Source: Palleronia sediminis (GTDB taxonomy: Bacteria; Pseudomonadota; Alphaproteobacteria; Rhodobacterales; Rhodobacteraceae). Taken from it: DNA of 64,000 bases. The position numbers and the translations under genes are program-made. The DNA lies in contig NZ_SNAA01000016.1 of NCBI RefSeq assembly GCF_004358695.1, positions 18,582-82,581 of the forward strand, in the 5' to 3' direction. The notes below the pieces were generated by a model. The model was not told the origin of the DNA. It saw only the letters and a program-made list of their open reading frames with translations, and did no database searches. This document shows positions 47,049-55,894 of the stretch, piece by piece. Numbering within the stretch: the first letter of the stretch is position 1; every line of letters starts with the position of its first letter.

Positions 47049-47909
47049 TCAAGCGGCGCGCGGCAAGGACGACTTGTCGGCGCAACCGTAGAGGCGGAGC
47101 TTTTCCACAGTCGCATCGACCATGCGCGCCCGACCCTCGGCCATCGCCTCTTCGAGCTGTCGGTCGCCCTTGGCCCAAACGGATTCGAAACCCTTGCGGA
47201 AAGCATGGCGGAGATCGGTGTCGGCGTTGAACTTGTGTACGCCGGCCTCCATCGCATCGGCGACTTCCCGATCTGTCAGGCCAGAGGCTCCGTGCAGGAC
47301 CAGGGGAATTCCGGTCGCCTGCCGTATCTCGTGGATCCGGTCGATATTGATGGGTTCGAGCGGAATGTCGGGAATGACGCCGTGCACTATGCCCACGGAA
47401 ATCGCGAGGTAGTCGACACCGGTCTCGGCGACGAAGCGGCGGGCCTCCTCGACGTCGGTGTAGTATTCGTTCCAATCGACCTTCACCCCGACGTCGGGGA
47501 TCTTGCCCAGTTCCGCCTCGACCGGAATGCCGAAGGCATGCGCGATCTCGACGATCTTCCGGGTCGACTGGATGTTCTCTTCGAAAGGCAGGTGAGCCCC
47601 GTCGTACATCACTGACGCGAACCCGAGACGGATCGCTTCGAGCACCTCGTCCCACGATCCGTGGTCGAGGTGGATGACGTATTCGGCGGCGGAGCGCTCG
47701 GCGATCCGAGACGTCATTTCAAAGGCGCGACGGACTCCCATGTGCGGGATGATCGCACGGCCGACCTGAAGAAAAATCGGGGAATTTGCCTTTTCGGCGG
47801 CCCAGACGAGGGCCTCGGTCGTCTCTTCGTTGTGCATGTTGAAGGCCCCGGCGGCATAGCCTCCCGCCTGCGCATTCGCGATGATGGACCTGGGATCGGA
47901 CTGGGTCAT
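47049..47909 (-). CDS. Class II aldolase (FbaA/GatY-like)
   Basis: A 286-aa zinc-dependent aldolase. Motifs are GGYAAGAFNMHNEETTEAL, VIHLDHGSWDEVLEAI (zinc His), VEAELGKIPD and LVLHGASGLTDREV. The family splits ketose phosphates into DHAP plus an aldehyde. It starts in an ATGA overlap with the GlpD-type gene and lies 15 bases before the E2 core. Distinct from the iolJ copy 20 kb away. Confidence 0.86.
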   Translation of the reverse strand: MTQSDPRSIIANAQAGGYAAGAFNMHNEETTEALVWAAEKANSPIFLQVGRAIIPHMGVRRAFEMTSRIAERSAAEYVIHLDHGSWDEVLEAIRLGFASVMYDGAHLPFEENIQSTRKIVEIAHAFGIPVEAELGKIPDVGVKVDWNEYYTDVEEARRFVAETGVDYLAISVGIVHGVIPDIPLEPINIDRIHEIRQATGIPLVLHGASGLTDREVADAMEAGVHKFNADTDLRHAFRKGFESVWAKGDRQLEEAMAEGRARMVDATVEKLRLYGCADKSSLPRAA

Positions 47910-49633
47910 GACGGCTGTCCTTCGAGGTTGTTCGACCGTTCGGTCGATTTGGCAAGACTGGCTTCGGCCGCAGGCGCTTGTCGCCCCGGCACGCCAAAGC
48001 GCTGGATGTATTTGCGATAGGCCGCGATCTCGCGCTCTCGCCGGTGGGCACTCCACCCCTGGTCCCGCGCGAGAATGTCGGCTGCGCGCTCGAGCGTGTC
48101 CTGCCCGCAGGTGGCGTTGAGGCCGACCATGATCCGGCGGATCAGGGCATCGGTCAGCGTGCGGCAGAACTCTGCCCGGTAGGTAAAGACAAGCTCCGCC
48201 CCGATCGCGCCGCTGTCTGGGTCGAATATCTCCAGAAGCGCGGGATCTTCGCGGCCGATGGCCAGGACCTCTTCCGCCCGCGCGCCGTAGATTCCGATCA
48301 GCCTGTCCAGCCTGTCATCGCCAATGCCGTAGGTTCGGGCGAGGCCCTGCCGAAATGACACCCAGTCGCCGACGCGCGCGCCGGGAAAGAGCGTTTTCGC
48401 GGTCGTACAAGGCATCGCCTTCATGCCGAGTTGCTTGTACACGACGTCGACCGTCTCTTCGGCAAGGCTCCGATAGGTGGTCAATTTGCCGCCGATGATC
48501 GACAAAAGCCCCCTCAGCCGGGGCGCGTGATCGTGGATCACGTGGCTGCGGGGCACCTTCCACTCCGACTGTTTCGGAACATAGGGCAAGGGCCTGACGC
48601 CGCTATACGTATAGAGGATGTCATCTTTGGTGAGGTTCGCTGTCGGGACGAGGCTGTTGACTTCTCCGAGGAGGTATTCGACCTCGGAGATGTCGGCGCG
48701 GGCCGTGTCCGGATCGTCGTCGAACTTTTTGTCGGTCGTCCCGATGAGGTAACGATCGCCCCAGGGAATGATCAGCACGAGCCGTCCGTCGGTGCGGCTC
48801 TCGTAATAGACTACGTCGTCCGGAGCGCCGGGAAAGGGATTGACGATCAGGTGACTGCCCTTGGCGCCGCCAATATAGCGTTTGTCGTCGCCCTTGGCCC
48901 CGCCCACGACCTCATCGACCCAGGGGCCGGCGGCGTTCACCACGATCCTCGCCGAAAGCTCATTGCGCTCTCCGGTCAGGACATCGGTGAACAGTACACC
49001 GGTCACGCGTCCATCGTCGTCGAGGAACCCGTCGACCTTGGCATACGTGAAGATGTGCGCGCCCTCGGCGTGGGCCGCCAGCACGACTTCCACACAAAGC
49101 CGCTCCGACCAGACGACCTGGCCATCCATGAAGATCGCGCATCCGTCGAGGCCGTCCGGATTGATTCCGGGGAAACGCTCCAGCGTTTCGCGTCGCGATA
49201 ATGTCTTGTGCGAGGCCGTCGTCTTGTCGAACGACAGGACATCGTAGGCCATCATCCCGGCGCGCAGGGTCCAGCGAGACCGCTGATTGTGCCGGTAGAA
49301 CGGGATCATGAGCGGCACCGGCTTTACCAAATGCGGAGCCAGCCGGAACAGGCGTTCCCGCTCGCGAAGCGACTCGCGGACGAGTGCGACGTCGCCCTGT
49401 TCGAGATAGCGCAGGCCGCCATGGATCAGGCGGCCCGACCAGCTCGACGTGCCGCTTCCGATGTCTTCCTTTTCGACGAGGGCCACGCGCAGGCCGCGTG
49501 CAGCGGCGTCGCGCGCGATCCCCGCGCCGTTGATGCCAGCCCCGATCACCACAAGATCGAAGACGCCGCCGGCTTTCGGGGCCTTGCTGCCCCGGTCGCC
49601 GCCTGGGCCGATATCTCCGTTGACGTCGGTCAT
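47906..49633 (-). CDS. FAD-dependent glycerol-3-phosphate-dehydrogenase-type enzyme
   Basis: A 575-aa GlpD/GlpA-family flavoprotein. It has the FAD motif VVIGAGINGAGIARDAAARG, then GTSSWSGRLIHGGLRYLEQG, the substrate-site region YTYSGVRPLPY and a C-terminal helical domain. It could be a true glycerol-3-phosphate dehydrogenase or an EryB-like polyol-phosphate dehydrogenase. The nearby kinases and aldolase favour a polyol phosphate. It would feed electrons to quinone at the membrane. Confidence 0.85.
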   Translation of the reverse strand: MTDVNGDIGPGGDRGSKAPKAGGVFDLVVIGAGINGAGIARDAAARGLRVALVEKEDIGSGTSSWSGRLIHGGLRYLEQGDVALVRESLRERERLFRLAPHLVKPVPLMIPFYRHNQRSRWTLRAGMMAYDVLSFDKTTASHKTLSRRETLERFPGINPDGLDGCAIFMDGQVVWSERLCVEVVLAAHAEGAHIFTYAKVDGFLDDDGRVTGVLFTDVLTGERNELSARIVVNAAGPWVDEVVGGAKGDDKRYIGGAKGSHLIVNPFPGAPDDVVYYESRTDGRLVLIIPWGDRYLIGTTDKKFDDDPDTARADISEVEYLLGEVNSLVPTANLTKDDILYTYSGVRPLPYVPKQSEWKVPRSHVIHDHAPRLRGLLSIIGGKLTTYRSLAEETVDVVYKQLGMKAMPCTTAKTLFPGARVGDWVSFRQGLARTYGIGDDRLDRLIGIYGARAEEVLAIGREDPALLEIFDPDSGAIGAELVFTYRAEFCRTLTDALIRRIMVGLNATCGQDTLERAADILARDQGWSAHRREREIAAYRKYIQRFGVPGRQAPAAEASLAKSTERSNNLEGQPS

Positions 49634-49690
49634 CTCGGTCTCTCGCCTAGCTTCGCCGCCGGATCCGCCGGGATCGGCGATCGGTGGGGC

Positions 49691-49933
49691 TCAGTCGTCG
49701 GTTTCGATGATTGCCAGCACGGAGCGGACCTTGGCCTCTTCGCCCTTCTGGACGAGGATCTCGGTCAAGATGCCGGTGGCGGGGGACTCGAGTTCCTGGG
49801 TGGCCTTTTCGGCCTCGATCTCGGCGAGCGCCTCGTCCTCCTCGACCCGGTCACCAACCTTTTTCATCCAATCGGTGACCGTTCCCTCGCTCATTCCCAT
49901 GCCCCACTGGGGCAACAACACCTCGACCTTCAT
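49691..49933 (-). CDS. Stand-alone lipoyl-domain protein
   Basis: An 80-aa protein consisting of a single lipoyl domain. It begins MKVEVLLPQWGMGMSEGTV and has the lipoylation site in EIEAEKATQELES (Lys near residue 44). In normal E2 proteins this domain is fused to the acyltransferase; here it is a free carrier. Its start overlaps the E1-beta stop (ATGA). Confidence 0.92.
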   Translation of the reverse strand: MKVEVLLPQWGMGMSEGTVTDWMKKVGDRVEEDEALAEIEAEKATQELESPATGILTEILVQKGEEAKVRSVLAIIETDD

Positions 49934-50961
49934 GCCGAAATCCTTTCTTTTACGGCTTCTTCCAGTCCGACCACCTGACGGATCGCTGCGGCAATCTTTT
50001 CGGTCGTCGGGTAGAGCTGGGCCTCCAGCGCAGGGCTGAAGGGAATCTGCATGTTCGGCGCGGTCAGCCGCCGGATCGGAGCACGCAGCGCGTCCTGCGC
50101 CTCCTCGGCGACCGTTGCGGCGATCTCGGCCGTCGCGCCGCAGGCCCGATGCGCGGGCTCGGCCAGAACCAGTCGACCGGTTTTCCGAACCGACTCCACG
50201 ATCGTCGCGGTATCGAGGGGAACCAGCGTACGCGGGTCGATAACCTCGCAGGAAATACCGTGTTCTTCGGCCATGGCTTCGGCGGCCTTCAGTGCAAGCG
50301 GCAGCGAACCCGAGATGCCCACGACGGTCACGTCCGAGCCCTCGCGGCGGATGCGTGCCTTGCCGAAGGGAATGCGGTACTCCTTGTCCTCGATCTCTTC
50401 CTTAAGGCCCCAGAGTGGCACCGCTTCGAAGGACATGACCGGGTCGTCGCTGTCGATGGCCTGACGCAGCAGCCCCTTGGCGTCGCTCGCAGAGGCCGGC
50501 GCGATGATCTTGAGCCCGGGCACGTTCATGAACATCGGGTATGGCCTGTCCGAATGGTGGGCCCCCGTGTTCAGGCCGTAGAACATGGCCGAGCGGAAAA
50601 CGACCGGCACCGAGCTCTGGCCGCCGAACATGTACCGGTTCTTGGCCGCCTGGTTGACCAGCTGGTCCATCGCCATGTACAGAAACGAGGAATAGCTGAG
50701 GTCGACGATGGGGCGGAGGCCGGTCATTGCGGCGCCGATCGCGGCGCCGACGATCGCCTCTTCCGAAATCGGTGTGTTGCGGATGCGGCGATTGCCGAAT
50801 TGCTCGACGAAATCGCCCTTTTCGGCGCGCTGCTTGCCGCCGCCGGTCGTGCCGTAGACGTTGGCCTCCACATCCTCGCCGATGATGATCACGCGCTCGT
50901 CGGCAATCATCGCTTCCTGCTGCGCAGCGCCTATCGCGCCGATATAGGTCATCACGCTCAT
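49930..50961 (-). CDS. 2-oxoacid/acetoin dehydrogenase E1 beta subunit
   Basis: A 343-aa E1-beta of the AcoB/PdhB type. Motifs are VIIIGEDVEANVYGTTGG, RIRNTPISEEAIVGAAIGAA, and the C-terminal SCEVIDPRTLVPLDTATI. It pairs with the preceding E1-alpha gene, which it overlaps by 4 bp. The overall pattern is closer to acetoin-dehydrogenase-like complexes than to housekeeping pyruvate dehydrogenase, but the substrate is not certain. Confidence 0.87.
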   Translation of the reverse strand: MSVMTYIGAIGAAQQEAMIADERVIIIGEDVEANVYGTTGGGKQRAEKGDFVEQFGNRRIRNTPISEEAIVGAAIGAAMTGLRPIVDLSYSSFLYMAMDQLVNQAAKNRYMFGGQSSVPVVFRSAMFYGLNTGAHHSDRPYPMFMNVPGLKIIAPASASDAKGLLRQAIDSDDPVMSFEAVPLWGLKEEIEDKEYRIPFGKARIRREGSDVTVVGISGSLPLALKAAEAMAEEHGISCEVIDPRTLVPLDTATIVESVRKTGRLVLAEPAHRACGATAEIAATVAEEAQDALRAPIRRLTAPNMQIPFSPALEAQLYPTTEKIAAAIRQVVGLEEAVKERISA

Positions 50962-51962
50962 AGAACGGCCTCCAGGTCGTACGGGTCGGTGTAGAGATCT
51001 TCGAAGGCCGCCTTCGGCTCGGGGTCGGGGCTCTCCATCGTGAAGGTCACGCAATCCTCGACTTCCTGCGCGATCGCGTCGGCGAGAGCGTCCAGCTCGG
51101 CCTCCGATGCCACCCCTTCTGCGATGAGCCACGCGCGGTGCGCCTGGATCGGATCTCTGGCCAGCCAGATCTCGCGCTCGTTGGTGTCGCGATAGTCGAC
51201 GTTGATACGGAGCCCCTCGGAATGCTCGCGATAACGATATGTCATCACTTCCACCAAGGTCGGTCCGTCTCCGCGGCGGCCCCGCGCGGCGGCCTCGCTC
51301 ACGGCTTCGTGGACATCGAGGACATTCTGCCCGTTCTCGACACGCACACCCGGCATCCCGAAGCCGGCAGCACGGTCGACGATCCGCCCGCCGGTCACGG
51401 TGTGCGCCGGCGTCGAAAGTGCGTAATGATTGTTTTCACAAAGAAAGATTACGGGCAGCTTCCAGGCCGAGGCGAGGTTCATGCTCTCGTAGAGGACGCC
51501 CTGGTTGGCCGCGCCGTCACCGAAGAAGCACATGGCGACCCGATCTTCGCCCAGCGTCTGCGCCGAAAGCCCGGCGCCCACGGCGATCGGGATCGAGGAG
51601 CCGGTAATCCCGCTCTCGCCAAGGCTGCCATGCGCGTAATCGGCAAGGTGCAGCGAGCCGCCCTTGCCGCGACACACGCCCGTGGCTTTGCCGACGAGCT
51701 CGGCCATGAGCGGTCCGAGAGGCGATCCCATGCCGATCGGATGGCCGTGGCTGCGATGGTTACCGGTGATGTGATCGCCCTTCCGGAGCGCCATGCACGC
51801 ACCCACGACCTGCGCCTCCTGGCCGATGCTCGTGTGCACCGTGCCGGGGATGTAGCCACGCTTCACCATCTTCGATGCACGCTCGTCGAACAGCCGGATG
51901 CGGATCATCCGACGCTGCATTTCAAGCAGGGTGTCGTTCTGAAGGTCGGCTTTCCGAAGCAT
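50958..51962 (-). CDS. 2-oxoacid/acetoin dehydrogenase E1 alpha subunit
   Basis: A 334-aa thiamine-diphosphate enzyme subunit. The ThDP motif spans FFGDGAANQGVLYES to LCENNHYALST. Other family stretches are GTVHTSIGQEAQVVGACMAL and GVCRGKGGSLHLAD. It is the first gene of a leftward operon running to the HAD gene near 38.7 kb. AAAGGA precedes the ATG. It decarboxylates or cleaves a 2-oxo or alpha-hydroxy-ketone substrate and passes the acyl unit to the lipoyl protein. Confidence 0.88.
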   Translation of the reverse strand: MLRKADLQNDTLLEMQRRMIRIRLFDERASKMVKRGYIPGTVHTSIGQEAQVVGACMALRKGDHITGNHRSHGHPIGMGSPLGPLMAELVGKATGVCRGKGGSLHLADYAHGSLGESGITGSSIPIAVGAGLSAQTLGEDRVAMCFFGDGAANQGVLYESMNLASAWKLPVIFLCENNHYALSTPAHTVTGGRIVDRAAGFGMPGVRVENGQNVLDVHEAVSEAAARGRRGDGPTLVEVMTYRYREHSEGLRINVDYRDTNEREIWLARDPIQAHRAWLIAEGVASEAELDALADAIAQEVEDCVTFTMESPDPEPKAAFEDLYTDPYDLEAVL

Positions 51963-52043
51963 TCACCGTTCCTTTAAGTCATATGTTCCATCTGGGGACA
52001 TTCGTTTCACAGACAGAGATTCGGTGCAATGATTAATTTGATC

Positions 52044-52064
52044 TGACTAAAGTCATTTGCGTCA
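52044..52064. promoter_or_regulatory. Candidate SorC-type operator in the E1 operon promoter
   Basis: TGACTAAAGTCATTTGCGTCA combines a TGACT-AA-AGTCA palindrome (52044-52055) with AGTCATTTGCGTCA (52051-52064). The latter matches 13 of 14 bases of a site between the SorC-type regulator and the dipeptidase gene. It lies about 90 bases upstream of E1 alpha, in a 254-base AT-rich gap that must hold the operon promoter. Confidence 0.55.
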
Positions 52065-52216
52065 CACGTCTAAAAGCTTCATGAATTCAGGGATCTGGCC
52101 GCAGCCGGAAGTGCCGCCCTCGTTCCGACGAACAAGACCGATGACCGCGGAGAGGCGGCTTCGCGACTAAAGGCAGCATTCAGAGCGGGGCGGCGCCGAG
52201 GCCGCCCCCGATCGTC

Positions 52217-53239
52217 TCACTTGATGACCGCACCACGAGTGCGGGAGGTGGTCAGTGCGACGATGACGATGATGAAGATCCCGTAGACGAGGCTCTGCGC
52301 CTGCGCGCCGAACCCGAGCGCCTGCGCCGCAATCGGCACGAAGGCGACGGTCAATGCGCCAAAGACCACGTTGATCGGGTTTGCTTGGCCGCCTGAGATC
52401 GAGGTTCCGCCGACCAGTGCGGCGGCGATACCGGGCAACAGAAGGTTGCTACCGAGCCCGCTCGCGGAGGCCGATCCAGCCTGCGCGACGATCGCCAGGC
52501 CTGCCAGGCCGGACGCGAAACCGGAGATCGCAAATGCAATGATCTTCGCCTGCTTGTTCGGCACGGCCGACAGGATCGCCCCGGACTCGTTCTTGCCCAC
52601 GGCGGTCATGTTCTGACCGATGATCGTAAAGCGAAGCAGGGCCCAGAAAAAGATGGCGGCGAACACGCCGATCCAGAACGTAAGCGGCACGCTCAGCACC
52701 TTGATCGTATGCAGCGCCGTCACGAGGTCGCGGTTCTCGGACACATAAATCGTCTCGGACCCGCTGGTCACGAGCGCCGCCGTCTGCAGGATGCCAAGCG
52801 TGCCGAGGGTCAGCGCGAAGGATGGCACCTGGGTATAGGCCAGGATGGCGCCATTGACTGCGCCGATGAGCGTGAGGACGATCAGGACCGCAATCATCGC
52901 GACGATTCCGGCATCGGGAATGGTCAGCGCGAAGATGATCGCGCCGAAAAGCGCGATGGCGGCATTCGAGAGGTCGATCGAGCCGGTATTGAGGACCATC
53001 GCCTGACCGAGCGCCACGAGCAGGATGGGCGCGGCTGACGTCGTTGCGATCGAGATGCCGAAGGGCCCGAGATAGGCGGGATTTGCGATTCCGACCACCA
53101 GGAGGATGGCAAAGAACACGAGGGGCGGCGCGATGACGTGCCAGCTGACCATCCGGCGGAGACGCACAAGGGTGGCGGCCACCTTGTCCGGTCGGTCGAG
53201 GGCCTCGACGTTTGCGGGAGTGCCGGATCTGTAGGTCAT
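52217..53239 (-). CDS. Ribose-type ABC permease 1 (importer 1)
   Basis: A 340-aa RbsC-type permease with about ten membrane segments (AMVLNTGSIDLSNAAIALFG as the family signature; AALVGGTSISGGQANPINVV near the C-terminus). It starts in an ATGA overlap with the ATPase. With the second permease at 54.8-55.8 kb it probably forms a heterodimeric channel. Last gene of the leftward importer operon. Confidence 0.86.
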   Translation of the reverse strand: MTYRSGTPANVEALDRPDKVAATLVRLRRMVSWHVIAPPLVFFAILLVVGIANPAYLGPFGISIATTSAAPILLVALGQAMVLNTGSIDLSNAAIALFGAIIFALTIPDAGIVAMIAVLIVLTLIGAVNGAILAYTQVPSFALTLGTLGILQTAALVTSGSETIYVSENRDLVTALHTIKVLSVPLTFWIGVFAAIFFWALLRFTIIGQNMTAVGKNESGAILSAVPNKQAKIIAFAISGFASGLAGLAIVAQAGSASASGLGSNLLLPGIAAALVGGTSISGGQANPINVVFGALTVAFVPIAAQALGFGAQAQSLVYGIFIIVIVALTTSRTRGAVIK

Positions 53240-54765
53240 ACCATCTCCGATACGATTTCGCGCACGTCGAGTTCGCCAGCGCTGCGCATGTCATGTCGTG
53301 CAGAAACTCGCCCGTCCTTCAGGACCAGAATTTCATCCGCCATCTCGAGGGCTTCTTCGATCGTGTCTGGAATCAACACGACGGCCGTTCCGTTGTCGCA
53401 GGCCTTGCGGATCTCGCGATTGACGGCCTGGGAGACGCCGACATCCAGACCGCGCAGCGGGTGATCGAGGATCAGGACCTTGAGTTCGGGGTTGTTCAGC
53501 CACTTCGCGAGCACGACCTTCTGCTGGTTGCCGCCCGAGAACTGGGCCAGCGGCTGGTGGATGTCGTTGGGGCTGACGCCGAGCCGGTTGAACCATTGCT
53601 GCGCAATGTGCGCCATCTTTCGCGGCCTGAGGAACGGCCCGACGCGGGCATGTTCGGGATGAACGAGGGCGATGTTCCGGGTGCCGGGATAGCCTCCGAT
53701 CATGCCTTCCACCTTTCGCTCGGCGGGAACGTATGCCAGCCCAGCACGAACCGCCTTGGCGATGGTCCAGCGAGAAACGGCCTTTCCGTTCACCTCGATC
53801 GTGCCGGCGTCGAACGTCTCGGCCCCGAAGAGGGCCCTTGCGAGCGCCCCGCGTCCCGATCCGTTCGTCCCGACGAGCGCGACGATCTCGCCGGGGCGGA
53901 CAGCGAAGCTCACGTTGTCGAAGCGCCCGTGTCGCGTCAGATTGCGGACCTCGATGGCTGCCTGACCCTCTTTCGACGGCGCCGCCCGAGACCGCATGGC
54001 GACTGAAGGCGTCTCGTGGACCATTGCCCGGAACAATTCATCCTTCGTCACGCCCTCGGTGAGGCGATCGCTTGTCAGTTCGCCGTGCCGCATGACCACC
54101 ACGCGGTCGCAGATGCGCAGCACCTCGTCCAGCCGGTGGGAAACGAAGATGACGCTCGCAAATTCTCGGAGCTTCCTGATCTCTCGCTCCAGCACCTCGA
54201 CTTCGGCCTGTTCGAGGACCGCGGTCGGTTCATCAAGGATGATGAGCGGCGTGCCGGACTTGTCCGGATTCACGCTTACCGCGCGGGCGATCTCGACCAT
54301 CTGACGATCGACGAAACCGAGATCACCCACACGCGTCCGCGAGTCGAGGTCGACGCCGATCTTCTCCAGCACCTTTTGCGCTTCACGATTGATCCGGCCC
54401 CAATCATGGATGCCGAAACGGCTGAGACCCTGCCGCTCGATGTTCTGGTGCTCGATGTTCTCGGCGACGGTCAGATTGGTAAAGAGCGACTGTTCCTGAT
54501 GGACGACACCGACACCGGCTTTCAGGGCGTCGTTTGGGCCTTTGAAGTTGGCGACCTTTCCGTTGATCTCCATCCGCCCCTCGTCCGGCCGCTCGATCCC
54601 GGCTAGGATCTTCAGCAGGGTCGACTTGCCGGCGCCGTTCTCACCGGTGAGGCCGATCACCTCCCCCTTGCGGATCTCGAGGGACACCGATCGAACGGCC
54701 TTGATCTTGCCGAAGGAGCGGGAGACGTTCGTCAGTCTGAGGACGACAGGTGCATCGGGTTTCAT
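53236..54765 (-). CDS. Ribose-type ABC double ATPase (importer 1)
   Basis: A 509-aa protein with two ATPase halves. Half 1 has Walker A GENGAGKSTLLK and LIILDEPTAVLE. Half 2 has a degenerate GTNGSGRGA loop, an intact SGGNQQKVVLAKWL signature and VLILDHPLRGLDVG, where His replaces the catalytic Glu. Overlaps both neighbouring permease genes by 4 bp. One hydrolysis-competent site is therefore likely. Confidence 0.87.
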   Translation of the reverse strand: MKPDAPVVLRLTNVSRSFGKIKAVRSVSLEIRKGEVIGLTGENGAGKSTLLKILAGIERPDEGRMEINGKVANFKGPNDALKAGVGVVHQEQSLFTNLTVAENIEHQNIERQGLSRFGIHDWGRINREAQKVLEKIGVDLDSRTRVGDLGFVDRQMVEIARAVSVNPDKSGTPLIILDEPTAVLEQAEVEVLEREIRKLREFASVIFVSHRLDEVLRICDRVVVMRHGELTSDRLTEGVTKDELFRAMVHETPSVAMRSRAAPSKEGQAAIEVRNLTRHGRFDNVSFAVRPGEIVALVGTNGSGRGALARALFGAETFDAGTIEVNGKAVSRWTIAKAVRAGLAYVPAERKVEGMIGGYPGTRNIALVHPEHARVGPFLRPRKMAHIAQQWFNRLGVSPNDIHQPLAQFSGGNQQKVVLAKWLNNPELKVLILDHPLRGLDVGVSQAVNREIRKACDNGTAVVLIPDTIEEALEMADEILVLKDGRVSARHDMRSAGELDVREIVSEMV

Positions 54766-55802
54766 TTCGCCACCTTCAGCCGGCCGCGCTCGGGCCATGC
54801 AACGGCGATGATCGCGAACAGAAGGATCAGTCCGAAAACGCCGGATTGATAGTCGGGGTCGACGCCCGCAAGGACGAGCCCGTTGTTCAAGATGATCAGC
54901 AGGACGACCCCCAGGGCGGAGCGGATCATGCCGCCTTCGCCACCGCCCAGCGCCGTGCCGCCGATCACCGCCGCAGGAATGACGACGAAGAGCTGGCCGA
55001 AGCCGATGTCGGTCGATCCCGAACCCAGCTGCATCGTCGCGAGGATGCCGGCCAGGCCGCCGAGAAGCCCGGCGATCGCGAACGCGCCTATCTTGTAGAC
55101 GTTCACCGGCATGCCGGACATCCGCGCGATCGGTTCGTTATTGCCGATCGCCATCAGTCCCCGGCCGAGATTGGTGTAGTTCGAGATCAGCAGGCCGAAC
55201 AGAAGAACGAGGGCGGCAAGCCAGAACGCGTGAGGCAAGCCGAGCGTAAGGCCGGTCGGCCAGCGGGCGAGCGCCTCGCTCGTGAGGCTCGGCAGAGAAT
55301 TGTTGCCGTAGAGCAGGATCGCGATGCCGAGCCCCACATACCACGTCCCGAGAGAGACGACGAAGGAAGGCACCTTCAGCTTAGCGTAGATTACCCCGGT
55401 CATGAGGCCGAGCGACATGCCCAGTACAAGCGCGATGAGCCACGCCCACAAACCGAGGTCGATCATCGTCCGCGTGTTCGGCGAAAGCAGGATCCAGGTC
55501 ATGCCGGCCGCGCCCATGATGCCCTCGATCGACAGATCGATGGATCCCATCTGGATCACGAGCGTCGCGCCGACGACCAGGATCAGAGGGACAGACACCT
55601 GAAAGAGCACGTTTTGCAGGTTCTCGATGCTCGCAAATCTCGGATTTAGGAATGAGAAGACGACGATCAAGACAACGAGTGCGGCAAGGAGTCCGATCGG
55701 TCCCTTGGCACCTTCGGCAAAGAGACGCCGCATCGAGGCGCTGCCGTTCCTCTTCATGCCGGCCGCTCCGCGCGGGCCGTCTTCGTGCATCACGCTGGTC
55801 AT
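54762..55802 (-). CDS. Ribose-type ABC permease 2 (importer 1)
   Basis: A 346-aa RbsC-type permease with a charged 30-residue N-terminus and about ten membrane segments (LVVGATLVIQMGSIDLSIEG; VVIPAAVIGGTALGGGEGGM). GAGGAG precedes the ATG. It overlaps the ATPase start by 4 bp. Having two different permease genes in one operon is less common for this class. Confidence 0.86.
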   Translation of the reverse strand: MTSVMHEDGPRGAAGMKRNGSASMRRLFAEGAKGPIGLLAALVVLIVVFSFLNPRFASIENLQNVLFQVSVPLILVVGATLVIQMGSIDLSIEGIMGAAGMTWILLSPNTRTMIDLGLWAWLIALVLGMSLGLMTGVIYAKLKVPSFVVSLGTWYVGLGIAILLYGNNSLPSLTSEALARWPTGLTLGLPHAFWLAALVLLFGLLISNYTNLGRGLMAIGNNEPIARMSGMPVNVYKIGAFAIAGLLGGLAGILATMQLGSGSTDIGFGQLFVVIPAAVIGGTALGGGEGGMIRSALGVVLLIILNNGLVLAGVDPDYQSGVFGLILLFAIIAVAWPERGRLKVAK

Positions 55803-55845
55803 GTCGGCTCCTCGGGCTGTGGATTTCGTCGAGATTCGATCGCTA

Positions 55846-55879
55846 CTCCGGCCGGGTCGGTTGGACGGCCCGGCCGGAG
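55846..55879 (-). terminator. Hairpin downstream of binding protein gene (importer 1)
   Basis: CTCCGGCCGGG (55846-55856) pairs perfectly with CCCGGCCGGAG (55869-55879), an 11-bp stem with a 12-base loop in the gap after the binding-protein gene. No T-tract; likely attenuation or mRNA protection. Confidence 0.6.
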
Positions 55880-55894
55880 AGGGTTCGCCCGATG

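Noticed and set aside
49930-51962. Housekeeping pyruvate dehydrogenase
   Set aside because: The split E2, the missing E3 and the position among sugar genes do not fit the usual pdhA-pdhB-pdhC layout.
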